Shown here in pieces: positions 34,432 through 42,658 of a DNA stretch of 64,000 nt. The notes beneath the pieces are model-generated. The model was not told where the DNA came from. It was given only the letters and a program-made list of their open reading frames with translations, and did not search any database. The translations under genes and the position numbers were made by a program. Location: positions 2,046,001 through 2,110,000 of the forward strand of contig CBDANJ010000008.1 of the NCBI GenBank assembly GCA_965197545.1, in the 5' to 3' direction. Numbering within the stretch: the first letter of the stretch is position 1; every line of letters begins with the position of its first letter. This DNA comes from CATOSP01 sp965197545 (GTDB lineage Bacteria; Chloroflexota; Dehalococcoidia; Lucifugimonadales; UBA3495).

Positions 34432-35538
34432 CTGATGTTACGCAGCCTTAAGGAGTTGGAGTTCATCGAAAGCATGGCGAACGGCCTTGAGATAGAGCCT
34501 GGCTCTCAAAGCAAAGTGGTTCATTCCATGCTTCAACCGGAGTCCTTCCAACCGGAAGGCCGCATAGATAGACATGAAACAGTGGTTGCTCTGGATGCGC
34601 TCCGTCCTGGTAGGCGATTTGGCCAGAGCGGCATTGGACTTGAGCGTCTTATGAAAGGTCTCCACTTTCCACCGTTTCTGGTAGATCGCGCAGATGGTTG
34701 GTCCATCGCAGTCCAGATCGCTTGAGGCCAGATACAATGTCCCGGTGCTGCCATCCTTGTTTGTAAAGACTTGGCGAACGAGCCGGACCGGGAACTCCAA
34801 CCCCCTCAGCCAGCACTGCACCGCTTGATGTTCTGGCAAGTCCAGCGAGTCTATGCGGGAGAAGTTGCCCTGCAGCTTCCCTTCATAGCTCAATGCAGCC
34901 GTCCGATTCGACTTGAGCGCAACAATGAAATGCCGGTCCAGTTCCCAGCGTATGAAGTCCAGGTTCTCCTTGGCGGAAAACCAACTGTCAGCCAGCACGT
35001 AGCGATATTGCAACTGATTGCGCTGACAGACTCTCAACATCCGGCGCATCAGTTCATTCTTGGTGACTTCGCTCTTACGCTTGTGCCTGCCGGTCTTCTC
35101 ATCGCGGTACACCAGCGGTTTTCGGATGAGTTCGTAGGCCACGGGAACCGCTGTGCCCCCAGCGTAATACATGCAGTTGAGCAGGTTAATTCCCTTGACT
35201 GAACGGTTCTTGCTATGGTCGAAATGCCAGCTAATCAGTTCGTTCTCGTCCGTATAGGGCTTTTCCTGGATGGTGTCATCAAAGATCAGTACCCCATCCG
35301 GCTGTTCCATGGCGCGCACCATCGGCTTGACCTGTTCCCATAGGGTTTTGGAGTCATAGTCTTCCCTCGACAGAAAGCGCGTTACTTGGTCATGGCTGAC
35401 CGCGCCTTCCACCGTGGAGGACAAGCCCGTCGCTGTGGCGGCGCCAAAGGAACTCAACAGGTAATCGCTGTACAGTTCCAACATCTCTTTATCCATAGCT
35501 CTAATCTACCATTTCCCTCATCCTGTGCGTAACATGAG
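34432..35538 (-). mobile_element. IS4-superfamily insertion sequence with 8-bp target duplication
   Basis: A 1107-bp element with inverted ends CTGATGTTACGCA (34432-34444) and the complement of CTCATGTTACGCA (35526-35538), 13 bp with one mismatch. It is flanked by the direct repeat TTACACAG at 34424-34431 and 35539-35546. One intact transposase gene fills it, so it is probably recent and possibly active. Confidence 0.92.
34438..35496 (-). CDS. IS4-superfamily (IS701-like) DDE transposase
   Basis: A 352-residue transposase with the RNase H-like DDE core: first Asp in VLIFDDTIQEK, second Asp in VLADSWFSAKEN, and the Glu in the YREK signature Y-x2-R-x3-E-x6-K, here YQKRWKVETFHKTLK. An N-terminal DNA-binding part (about 1-80) has SHDQVTRFLSREDYDSKTLW. 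The gene is intact and lies within 13-bp inverted ends and 8-bp duplications. It is oriented against the gene it interrupts. Confidence 0.93.
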   Translation of the reverse strand: MDKEMLELYSDYLLSSFGAATATGLSSTVEGAVSHDQVTRFLSREDYDSKTLWEQVKPMVRAMEQPDGVLIFDDTIQEKPYTDENELISWHFDHSKNRSVKGINLLNCMYYAGGTAVPVAYELIRKPLVYRDEKTGRHKRKSEVTKNELMRRMLRVCQRNQLQYRYVLADSWFSAKENLDFIRWELDRHFIVALKSNRTAALSYEGKLQGNFSRIDSLDLPEHQAVQCWLRGLEFPVRLVRQVFTNKDGSTGTLYLASSDLDCDGPTICAIYQKRWKVETFHKTLKSNAALAKSPTRTERIQSNHCFMSIYAAFRLEGLRLKHGMNHFALRARLYLKAVRHAFDELQLLKAA

Positions 35539-35919
35539 TTACACAGAAACAGCGTCGTAATCCCCTACGCTAAGTGCGGGACGGGAAATCTGCCTTTCTG
35601 CTTCGACGCCCTTCTCAATATAGAAATTGAGTACTATAACGGCAGCATCACTAAAACCGTCTCCAGCGGATGGACCGAATTATCGTGCATCTCGTGGTGG
35701 CACGCCTATGTTGAATGTCGAACCGCCTATAAGTACATGCCCTGGAATTCGTGGCCGTTAGACGCCGACGCGAAACGATCGGTCCCGATTCGCCAATCTG
35801 ACCAATGGTATTGGTCCAGGTGCTACTGCCCCAGCGCAACTTTTGACACCCCAACCTACACGGTGGAGTAGCCATCTCTCCCATTTGTGGTCCAGAATCT
35901 AACATCGGAGGTATCACGG

Positions 35920-36567
35920 ATGATCCGCAAACTGATGCTGCTAGGGTCCGTAATGGCTATCATTCTCATTGCTGGACTCGCCGCTGTTGGTGCTAGCCTA
36001 GCCCAACAGCAGGGACGTTTCGCACACATCGAGGCCCAGAGTAGCGGGGACTCGACACTTGTAGCAGAAGTGAATAGCAAGAGCCTCACGCTAGGGGATG
36101 TGCGGAGACCAGCGGAGAAGCACCGAGCTATGGATGTGGATCTAACCGAGGCGGACTCTCGGCGGAAGGTCATCGGGTTTCTAATAGAAGAGCGTGCCCT
36201 CCAGTCGGAAGTGGAGAGACTGGACATGGTCCCAACCGACGAGGAGACGCAGGCATATATCCAACCAGATAGAGATTACTGCAATGGAGACGGCCAGAGC
36301 CAATGCCTCCAGATCATACGGGCGTTCGGCTATGACAACGCCGACGAATACTAGAGCGACAATCTCGACGTGTATCGGATGATGCTGGGGCAGGAGAGGC
36401 TCATCAAGGCCAAGCTAGAGGAACAGGGATTCACAAGGGACAACACCAACGAAGAACTCTACCAAGCTAGGATCAAGTACATCCGCGACCTGCGCCGAGG
36501 GGCCGAGATCGTCTGGCACGACGAAGAACTCGAGAAGATGTATGAAGAGGTAGACGCCACCAGATAG
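35920..36567 (+). pseudogene. SurA-N-like secreted chaperone-type protein with in-frame amber stop
   Basis: Start ATG 35920 after CGGAGG. The N-terminus is a signal anchor (LMLLGSVMAIILIAGLAAVGASLA), then VAEVNSKSLTLGDVR and FLIEERALQSEVERLDMVPTDEETQAYI, the pattern of the SurA/PpiC N-terminal helical domain. A TAG at 36352-36354 (after NADEY) interrupts it, and the same frame resumes with SDNLDVYRMMLGQERLIKAKLEEQG to a stop at 36565-36567, 215 codons in all. No rotamase domain is present. A single C-to-T or G-to-A change would create the stop, so this looks like a recent pseudogene. It follows the IS-interrupted secreted gene by 48 bases. Confidence 0.75.
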
Positions 36568-36604
36568 GAAGATGAACCTCTACTGAGCAACCCCGTCTGA
36601 GACA

Positions 36605-36648
36605 TAGGGGGCAGAAGAAGGGATCACAAGCCCCGCTCCTGCCCCCTA
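36605..36648 (+). terminator. Hairpin after the SurA-like gene
   Basis: A 10-bp perfect stem TAGGGGGCAG / CTGCCCCCTA with a 24-base loop that can pair further, 37 bases after the stop, followed by AAAACG. Likely the end of the two-gene secreted-protein transcript. Confidence 0.5.
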
Positions 36649-36714
36649 AAACGCGGCACTTTCTATAGTGCGAACGTCACTACTCCAACATAGGGCGAGG
36701 ATGCAAGCGTATCT

Positions 36715-37949
36715 TAGTAGTTCGTCAGTGTTGTATTGATGGGTAAAGCGACTTCAGTTTGATGCGAGCGTCCTCGGTGGTGAAGCGCCAGTCCACCCGC
36801 ACAGCCTCCCGGTTGCGCTGACCTTGCCACACCTCCACCTCCCGCCGGAGGACCGGTTGGTCGGGGATGCGTCGGTCCGGACATTGCCGGGACAGCACCC
36901 CGATTTCTATCTCCGCCATGTTCAGCCAACTCCCATGCTTGGGCGTGTAGTGGATTTCCAGCCGCTCGGCGATGCGCCTTGCTTCGGCCGACTCAAACGC
37001 CTCGTACAGCGAGGTCGGATGATGGGTGTTCAGGTTGTCAGTCACCAGTACTATCCGGTCTTTGTCCGCATAGTCCACGTCCACCAGCTGCTGGACCACT
37101 CGCGCCCAATCGACCCGGGTGCGCCGGTCCGTGACTTCCACCCGGTGCCACCCTTCCAACGGCGCGAACAGCATGAACAGGCTGCTCACGCCGTTGCGCC
37201 GGTATTCGTAATCGCAGGCCCTGGCAGCCCCGGCCCGGGGCGGTCTCGGCCTGCGGGTCCCCTGCACCTGCGGTTTGCCGGCCTCGTCCGGGCATACCAG
37301 AACTTCCCGGTTCCCATACTGGCGATGGTAGACTTCCAGCACGTCTTCCATGGCGCATACGAACTCCGCGCTCCCCTGCGGCGGGATGCGCCAGCACTCC
37401 TTCAGCCAAGGTTTCAGCTCGTTTTTTCAGTGTCTGCCGCACCGTCTCCGGGCTGATGCTCTCCACGATCTCCCGTTCCACTAACCGGTCGGCCAACAGT
37501 TTCAGCGTCCAACTCGCCCGGCCCTCCGGTGGTTCTCCGCAGGCCAAGGCAATCAGGTGGGCCTCACCCGAACCGTCCAGTTTCTTCGGACGGCGGCGCA
37601 GTTGCTCCCGGCGTCCCAACGCTGCCTCAACCCCCTCTTCCACGCAGCGGCGGCGCACCCGCTCCACCGTCGCGCTGCCGATCTGAAGGGACCGGGCAAT
37701 CTCCTCGTCCTTCATGGCCCCGTCCCCCTGGGCCTCATCGCTCAGCAGCAGGATGCGGGCATGAGTCTACCGGTATGCCGCCGCCCGGCCACGGGACACC
37801 AATGTCTTCAGTTCCTGCCGCTCCTCCGCACTCAGCTTGACCCGGTATCTCTTCATCGGAATCCTCTCCTCCCACGCCCTAATCCTCTTCGCCCTATGCT
37901 TGGTAGAATACACTTGCTCAGTACTCAATTCAAAAATGTTGGACTACTA
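36715..37949 (-). mobile_element. IS630-family insertion sequence, degenerate
   Basis: The transposase region is bounded by TAGTAGTTCGTCAGTGTTG (left, from 36715) and the complement of TAGTAGTCCAACATTTTTG (right, to 37949), an imperfect inverted repeat starting with TA. IS630 elements duplicate the dinucleotide TA at their target, which fits. The transposase has a stop and a frameshift, so the copy is probably dead. Confidence 0.65.
36725..37856 (-). pseudogene. IS630-family transposase with amber stop and frameshift
   Basis: Reading from ATG 37856 gives MKRYRVKLSAEERQEL, then a TAG where AYRQTHARILLL is expected, then an intact helix-turn-helix part (DEEIARSLQIGSATVERVRRR). At a run of six A (near 37423 on the complementary strand) the frame shifts by one, after which the catalytic part follows: first Asp in VCPDEAGKP, second in VLVTDNLNTHHP, Glu in WLNMAEIEIGVLSRQ. 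The A6 run could allow transcriptional slippage, as known for some IS630 members, but the amber stop makes this copy a pseudogene. Confidence 0.8.
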
Positions 37950-38178
37950 GGCCAATCACGTGGACGGGCTTCACCATGTACTCATTCGCTCACACCATGA
38001 CGAATAGGGTCCGGCCAATTGTCTCGCACGTACCCCCTACGGCGGAGAAGTCGGATTAATTCGGATGGCAGCCTCAGAGGTCCAATAGGTCGACCGAGGA
38101 CAGGGACCCGTTTTCCCAGCCCGAATCTACAGCCTTTAAAGATCGAGTCCCCATCTCTTAAAACTGGATAGGCGGTCC

Positions 38179-39117
38179 CTACGTCACTCCTACCCCGGCG
38201 AAGGCCTCCTTCAGCGCGCCTGTCGCCTGTGCCACGGCCAGCTTGGCCTTGTCCATCACCGCCGACTGGCCGAAAAAGCCGTGGGTCATACCGTCGTAGC
38301 GGGTGTATTGGGTAGGCACACCAGCCTCTCGGAGACGCGCCGCGTAGGCTTCTCCCTCGTCACACAGCGGGTCGTACTCCGCGGTAATCACCAGGGCGGA
38401 CGGTAGTCCGGCCAGGGCCCCGGCCTTCATCGGCGCGGCGTAGGGGTTCTCGGCGTCGGCGTCGGATGCCAGGTAATGCTGCCAATACCACCTCATGGCA
38501 TCCTGGCTAAGACCGAAGCCGTCAGCGTTGGACTGGTAGGAGTTGGTGCCGAAATCGCGCTCGGTCACCGGATAAACCAGCAACTGATGGACGATGGCGG
38601 GGCCTCCCCTGTCGCGGGCCATCAAGCTAATGGCGGCGGCAAGGTTTCCACCGGCGCTATCGCCGCCCACCGCAAGCCTGGAGGCGTCGCCGCCGAGAGC
38701 CGCGGCGTTGTCCGCCGCCCAGACAGTGGCGGCGTAGCAATCTTCGGCAGGGCCCGGAAACTTGGTTTCGGGAGCAAGACGATAGTCCACGGACACCACC
38801 ACGCAACCCGCGCCGACTGTCAGGTGGCGCGAGGTCCCATCGGCGGAATCCAGGTCGCCAACGACCCAGCCGCCACCGTGGTACCACACCAGAATTGGAA
38901 AGGGACCTGTACCTTCCGGCGTGTAGATCCGCACCGGCACCTCGCCGTCTGGACCGGGTATTGTGCGGTCCTCGACTCTCGCGACTTCAGGACCGGTTGA
39001 CCGAGGTCGCAACTTTCCGTTATCCCGGGCCTCCTGGGGAGACACGGTGTGCGCCGCGGGCAAACCCAGAGCCGCAGTTTGTTCGAGCACCATTTTAGCT
39101 TGTGGATCGAGGGGCAT
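38179..39117 (-). CDS. Alpha/beta hydrolase of the hormone-sensitive lipase family
   Basis: A 312-residue carboxylesterase. HGGGW oxyanion motif at 80-84, nucleophile Ser154 in GGDSAGG, acid Asp in ITAEYDPLCDEGE and base His in GMTHGFFG. All are in the family's positions. No signal peptide. It is followed upstream (22 bases) on the same strand by the SDR epimerase gene, so the order is epimerase then esterase in one transcript. An AGGAGG site lies 6 bases before the ATG. Acts on short acyl esters, by family knowledge. Confidence 0.92.
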   Translation of the reverse strand: MPLDPQAKMVLEQTAALGLPAAHTVSPQEARDNGKLRPRSTGPEVARVEDRTIPGPDGEVPVRIYTPEGTGPFPILVWYHGGGWVVGDLDSADGTSRHLTVGAGCVVVSVDYRLAPETKFPGPAEDCYAATVWAADNAAALGGDASRLAVGGDSAGGNLAAAISLMARDRGGPAIVHQLLVYPVTERDFGTNSYQSNADGFGLSQDAMRWYWQHYLASDADAENPYAAPMKAGALAGLPSALVITAEYDPLCDEGEAYAARLREAGVPTQYTRYDGMTHGFFGQSAVMDKAKLAVAQATGALKEAFAGVGVT

Positions 39118-39139
39118 GACTAACCTCCTGCTGAATGGG

Positions 39140-40075
39140 CTAGGCGACCGGCGTTAGTCCGCTGTCCGCCCGGACCTCATTAATGATTTCCCGAACGCGC
39201 TGACGGAACGGCGCGTATTCGATCTCAAACTCGCCTCGGAGACGGCTGTTGTCCACCAGGTAGTTCCCAGACTCTTCCAAGCCGCCTTCGCTGTCGAAGT
39301 CTATCTGGGCCTCGGGCAGAAACTCCTTGACCATCGCTGCCAGATCTCCCAGACTGATGGCGTGCCCGCCCGAATTGTAGACCGGATGGTGGGAGGAATC
39401 CGCCAACAAAACCCGGGTAAACGCCTCCGCGATGTCCTCCACATGGATGGGCAACCGCATGAGGGCCTTGCGAGGGAAGCGGACCGGCTCACCGGAAGCA
39501 GGCAACGTGATGCAGCGGACATGGTCGACGGAGCCCCTAACCTTGTCTGGGCCGGTGACGTTGGCGGGCCGGATTCCGGTGATCGCCATTCCGTAGTTCT
39601 CGATGTATTTTTGCGCCTGGAATTCGTTGAAGATCTTGTGCATTGCATACTGGCTGGTTCCGTAACTGGGAGCGTCCTCGTTGATGGGTTGGTCGCCGAA
39701 GTTGGACTGTTGGCCGCTCACCGCAATGGAGCTTGCATAGACTACGCGGTTCACACCGCACAGACGCGCCGCCTCGAAACAGTTGTCCATCCCGAGGATG
39801 TTGAGCTTCATCGTGAAATGGGGCCTGTCCTCACCCCCACCCAGGAGATATGCCAGGTTGATTATCCGGTCGGGCTGAGATTCCAAGATAGTCCGAGACA
39901 CATCCTCGTAATCGGTGATGTCGCCATACACGACCCTGACCTGGTCCCCATAGGCGCTAAAGTCGGCGGCGCGGGGGTTGATGTCCATGCAAACGACCTC
40001 ATGCCCTCCCTCGACCAGCCTACGGATAACCCGGGGGCCGATAAAACCCGTCCCGCCCATAACGAGAATCGACAT
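39140..40075 (-). CDS. NAD-dependent epimerase/dehydratase (extended SDR)
   Basis: A 311-residue extended SDR. Cofactor motif GGTGFIG (7-13), acidic residue Asp at the end of strand 2 (VVCMDINPRA) favouring NAD, VVYASSIAVSG with the catalytic Ser, and YAMHK with Tyr and Lys. Similar to UDP-glucose 4-epimerase-like proteins but without clear sugar-nucleotide specificity; catabolic relatives also exist. It starts at ATG 40075 after TAGGAGCG and precedes the HSL-type esterase by 22 bases. Confidence 0.9.
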   Translation of the reverse strand: MSILVMGGTGFIGPRVIRRLVEGGHEVVCMDINPRAADFSAYGDQVRVVYGDITDYEDVSRTILESQPDRIINLAYLLGGGEDRPHFTMKLNILGMDNCFEAARLCGVNRVVYASSIAVSGQQSNFGDQPINEDAPSYGTSQYAMHKIFNEFQAQKYIENYGMAITGIRPANVTGPDKVRGSVDHVRCITLPASGEPVRFPRKALMRLPIHVEDIAEAFTRVLLADSSHHPVYNSGGHAISLGDLAAMVKEFLPEAQIDFDSEGGLEESGNYLVDNSRLRGEFEIEYAPFRQRVREIINEVRADSGLTPVA

Positions 40076-40120
40076 AATACGCTCCTACCGAAAAAGTGTG
40101 CGGCTTCCGTGGGCCGATAC

Positions 40121-40226
40121 TAAGTAACTATCTCAAAACTGAACCAGCAGGCTTGGGCAGAGGGGAAATCCCCCTTATCCGAAAGGGGGAGACTTTGGGG
40201 AAGCCTCGTTTTGAGGTAGTTACTAA
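40121..40226 (+). repeat. Miniature inverted-repeat element, copy C of four
   Basis: Starts TAAGTAACTATCTCAAAAC and ends GTTTTGAGGTAGTTACTAA. It is about 10 bases shorter than the others because one C-rich unit in the middle is missing (AATCCCCCTTATCCGAAAGG). ACTAA occurs at both edges. Confidence 0.85.
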
Positions 40227-40376
40227 ATAGGCTTCTCCCATCGCCGCCAAACCCCTCCCCAATGGGCCATCTGGAGTATATGCGGGGGCCTACCGAGCGT
40301 CAACTACAGTCCGATTGACCCGCCGATTGTCGATGTGTGATAGTTAATAGGTAACCAGAACGGGTAGATGAGAGAT

Positions 40377-40652
40377 ATGGCGAGAGTCCAGCTAGTGATA
40401 TCCGACGAAGACCGGGAACGGTTCCGCTATCAGGCGCGAAGAGAAGGTGTGTCCTTGAGCGCGTGGCTACGGGCCGCAGCCCACGACCGATTGGAACAGA
40501 AACAGCGCAGGAAACGGTTTCAATCCGTGGCCGAACTCGAAGAGTTTTTTCGCTGGTGCGACACGTTGGAAGGCCCGGCATTAGAACCTGACTGGGACGA
40601 ACACCTTGAGACTATGAATAGGTCTCGTCAGAGCGGCGCATCGGGCACGTGA
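40377..40652 (+). CDS. Antitoxin-like ribbon-helix-helix protein, partner of a PIN toxin
   Basis: A 91-residue protein whose first 45 residues resemble a CopG/MetJ-type ribbon-helix-helix: RVQLVISDEDRERFRYQARREGVSLSAWLRAAAHDRL. The rest is acidic and probably neutralises the toxin. The upstream ATG at 40368 is possible, but MARVQ at 40377 begins at the strand. The stop overlaps the GTG start of the PIN-domain gene (GTGA, 40649-40652), the normal arrangement in vapBC-type modules. It likely binds the toxin and represses its own promoter. Confidence 0.75.
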   Translation: MARVQLVISDEDRERFRYQARREGVSLSAWLRAAAHDRLEQKQRRKRFQSVAELEEFFRWCDTLEGPALEPDWDEHLETMNRSRQSGASGT

Positions 40653-41052
40653 TCTTCATAGACACGAATGTCTTCATGTACGCCGTAGGGAGTCCTCATC
40701 CGCTTCAAGCCCAGGCGCGGGAGTTCTTCTTCCAGGCTGAAAGGGAGGGAACTTCGCTGTTCACGTCTGCGGAAGTCTTACAAGAGCTGTTACACACTTA
40801 CCTTCCCGCGGGTAGGACACAGGCTCTCGAAGCGCTATGTCTCTGGTGGCTCAGTCCGGAGCGGTAGTATGGCCACTCGAAGGGGAAGATGTTGCCTTGG
40901 CCATCGAGCTCAAGGAGCGATTTCCCGTACTCACAGCCCGAGACCTATGCCATCTCTCTAGTTGCCAGAGGCGCGGCGTCAGCGCAATCAAGACGTTCGA
41001 CCGGAGGCTAGAGGACGCATTCGCAGGGCAACGAGGCGAAAATAGTGGCTAG
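40649..41052 (+). pseudogene. PIN-domain (VapC-like) toxin, frameshifted
   Basis: The first 70 residues carry the PIN start MIFIDTNVFMYAVG (Asp5), then EVLQELLHTYL (conserved Glu). At about 40835 the frame moves: the correct continuation is in the +2 frame, LVAQSGAVVWPLEGEDVALAIELKERF, ARDLCHLSSC (third acidic) and IKTFDRRLEDAF (fourth). One lost base near CGCTATG would explain it. The two parts together make a normal length of about 134 residues. Either the toxin is inactivated while the antitoxin is kept, or this is a sequencing error. Confidence 0.75.
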
Positions 41053-41084
41053 CTGACGGTCATTAGATTCGGTGTTGGGCGGCC

Positions 41085-41288
41085 CTATCCCTGGTTCAGG
41101 AAAGCGTCCGGGCTGGCGAGGAACTTCGTCCGGCAATCCAGGCTGCAAAAGTAATACCAAGCGCCGTTGTAGAAGCTGCGCGTTCCTTGAGTCGGGTCAA
41201 CCTCGGCTGCGCCGTGCCTGGTCTGGCCTGTCTCGGTCCTGGCGGCAGCCTCGTCTATGTCTACTCCGCAAACCGGGTCATTGGGCAT
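41085..41288 (-). CDS. YHS domain protein
   Basis: A 67-residue YHS domain: DPVCGVDID at the start and YYFCSLDCRTKFLASPDAFL at the end, with Cys residues of the C-x-C / C-x3-C pattern. Such domains are found in heavy-metal ATPases and monooxygenases and bind metal or act as modules. This one stands alone. A GGAGAACAG site precedes the ATG. The neighbour downstream in the transcript is unclear, as the acyl-CoA dehydrogenase gene at 41329 lies upstream of it on the same strand, 40 bases away. Confidence 0.88.
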   Translation of the reverse strand: MPNDPVCGVDIDEAAARTETGQTRHGAAEVDPTQGTRSFYNGAWYYFCSLDCRTKFLASPDAFLNQG

Positions 41289-41328
41289 AATCTGTTCTCC
41301 TGATTGGTATCGTGTTACGAGTTGGACA

Positions 41329-42504
41329 TTAGCTGACCGGGGTAAGGTCCATACCCAGCCTTACGCGCCCCGGTTGGTCTAGCAACGCCTTGGCGATCCT
41401 AGAACGGTGCTCGAAACTCGTGCCAAGCCTCATGGTCCATGCGGTCACACGACGGAACCACAGGTGTAGGTCGAACTCCATCATGAACCCGATGCCCCCG
41501 TGGATAACCTGTGAGGACCGGACCGTGGCCTCGCACTTTTCGTTGCAGAATGCCTTCGCCTGAGACACCTCGACTCCTGCCGGAAGTCCCTGGTCCATCT
41601 TCCATAGGGCTTCGTAGGTAAGGAGCTGGCCGCCATCCACCCACAGGGTCATATCCGCGCAGAGGTGCTGTATCGATTGGAAAGAGCCGATCGGACGCCC
41701 GAACGCGGTGCGGTTCTTGGCGTATTCGATGGCCATCTCGGCGTCTTTGCGCGCCGCGCCGACCATCTGGGCGCAGAGAAGCACGGTTGCACGCTCCAGC
41801 ATCGACTCCACAACCGGCCAACCCTCGTTCAGTGTACCCACCAGATTGGACGCGGGGACTCGGACTCCGTCGAAGCTCACGCGGCTCTGCTTGTCCTTGG
41901 CCAGAGTGGTCAGCGGAGTGTTCGTGATCCCCGGACTCCTGGTGTCGACCAAAAACAGCGATATCCCCAGATTATCGGCCGACGCCGAGTCCGTGCGGCA
42001 GACCACGAGGCACTGTTCCGCCGCATTGAAGTTGTCCACGAACATCTTAGTGCCCGTTAGGATGAAGTCGTCTCCCTGTGCGACAGCCTGCAGGCTGATG
42101 GTCTCCGGTATGAAGCGCGGGTCGCGCTCGTTGAACGCCCACGTCATGACTAGGTCTCCGTTGCTAACGCGGGGCAGGAGCGCTTGTTTCTGGGCCGCGC
42201 TGCCGTCACGCGCAACAGTCAAGGCCGCGACCATCGTGCTGTGGAAGGGGACCGGCGCAATGGTCCGGCCGACCTCCTCCAACACCAGTCCCAGATAGGT
42301 GATCGGCAACCCTTGCCCACCGTATTCCTCGGGAAGGGCCATGCCGAACCAACCCAACTGGGCCAGTTGCCGCCAAAGCTCCGGCGGGTAACCCAGGTCG
42401 TCCTTTTCCATTTCCCTGGCCAGGCTGGGAGGGCACTCAGCTTCCAAGAACTCCCTGGCCAGGTTCTTCACCATCTGTTCTTCTTCGCTCAGTAAGACGT
42501 CCAT
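41329..42504 (-). CDS. Acyl-CoA dehydrogenase
   Basis: A 391-residue flavoprotein. N-terminal helices LSEEEQMVKNLAREFLE, central beta domain with TWAFNERDPRF and FDGVRVPASNLVG, C-terminal helices with GRPIGSFQSIQHLCADM and GGIGFMMEFDLHLWFRRVTAW. It oxidises an acyl-CoA to the enoyl-CoA and passes electrons to ETF. It is one of two unlike acyl-CoA dehydrogenases side by side, followed upstream by the fused EtfBA at 44.2 kb on the same strand. Substrate chain length cannot be told. GAGGAAGCAAG precedes the ATG. Confidence 0.92.
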   Translation of the reverse strand: MDVLLSEEEQMVKNLAREFLEAECPPSLAREMEKDDLGYPPELWRQLAQLGWFGMALPEEYGGQGLPITYLGLVLEEVGRTIAPVPFHSTMVAALTVARDGSAAQKQALLPRVSNGDLVMTWAFNERDPRFIPETISLQAVAQGDDFILTGTKMFVDNFNAAEQCLVVCRTDSASADNLGISLFLVDTRSPGITNTPLTTLAKDKQSRVSFDGVRVPASNLVGTLNEGWPVVESMLERATVLLCAQMVGAARKDAEMAIEYAKNRTAFGRPIGSFQSIQHLCADMTLWVDGGQLLTYEALWKMDQGLPAGVEVSQAKAFCNEKCEATVRSSQVIHGGIGFMMEFDLHLWFRRVTAWTMRLGTSFEHRSRIAKALLDQPGRVRLGMDLTPVS

Positions 42505-42658
42505 CTTGCTTCCTCGTAATCGTCGTCAAACCCGTTGTGTATCGGGCCAATTCCGCGTGAACGGCGTTATATCCTGGCAACATACACCGCTCCCGTAGGC
42601 CGGTTCGACGTGAAGGAGGCCCGGAAGCGGTGCGGTCTCTTGCTATTGGGCGCCCGGT

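Larger units (their letters stand above)
34169..35871 (+). pseudogene. Secreted Cys/Trp-rich protein gene interrupted by an IS4-type element
   Basis: The 5' part (34169-34431) encodes a signal peptide (PFLILSVLFVGLMNA, cleavage likely near PVYA) and the start of a mature domain. The reading is broken at residue 88 by the IS at 34432-35538. If the IS and one 8-bp duplication are removed, the frame continues exactly from 35547 to the TAG at 35869, giving 195 residues (263 + 325 = 588 bases, a whole number of codons). The restored C-terminal part has motifs YAKCGTGNLPFCFDALLN, ELSCISWWHAYVECRTAY and WYWSRCYCPS, with at least seven cysteines. No family is recognised. An AGGAGG site precedes the ATG. 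The next gene is also secreted, so the two were probably an operon. Confidence 0.85.

Noticed and set aside
36352..36354. TAG inside the SurA-like gene as a pyrrolysine or suppressed codon
   Set aside because: No pyl genes, no known Pyl position in this family, and the neighbour gene is also broken; a plain nonsense mutation is simpler.
40649..40867. Stop of the PIN gene as a selenocysteine codon
   Set aside because: The stop is TAG, and the continuation is in another frame, so a frameshift is needed, not read-through.
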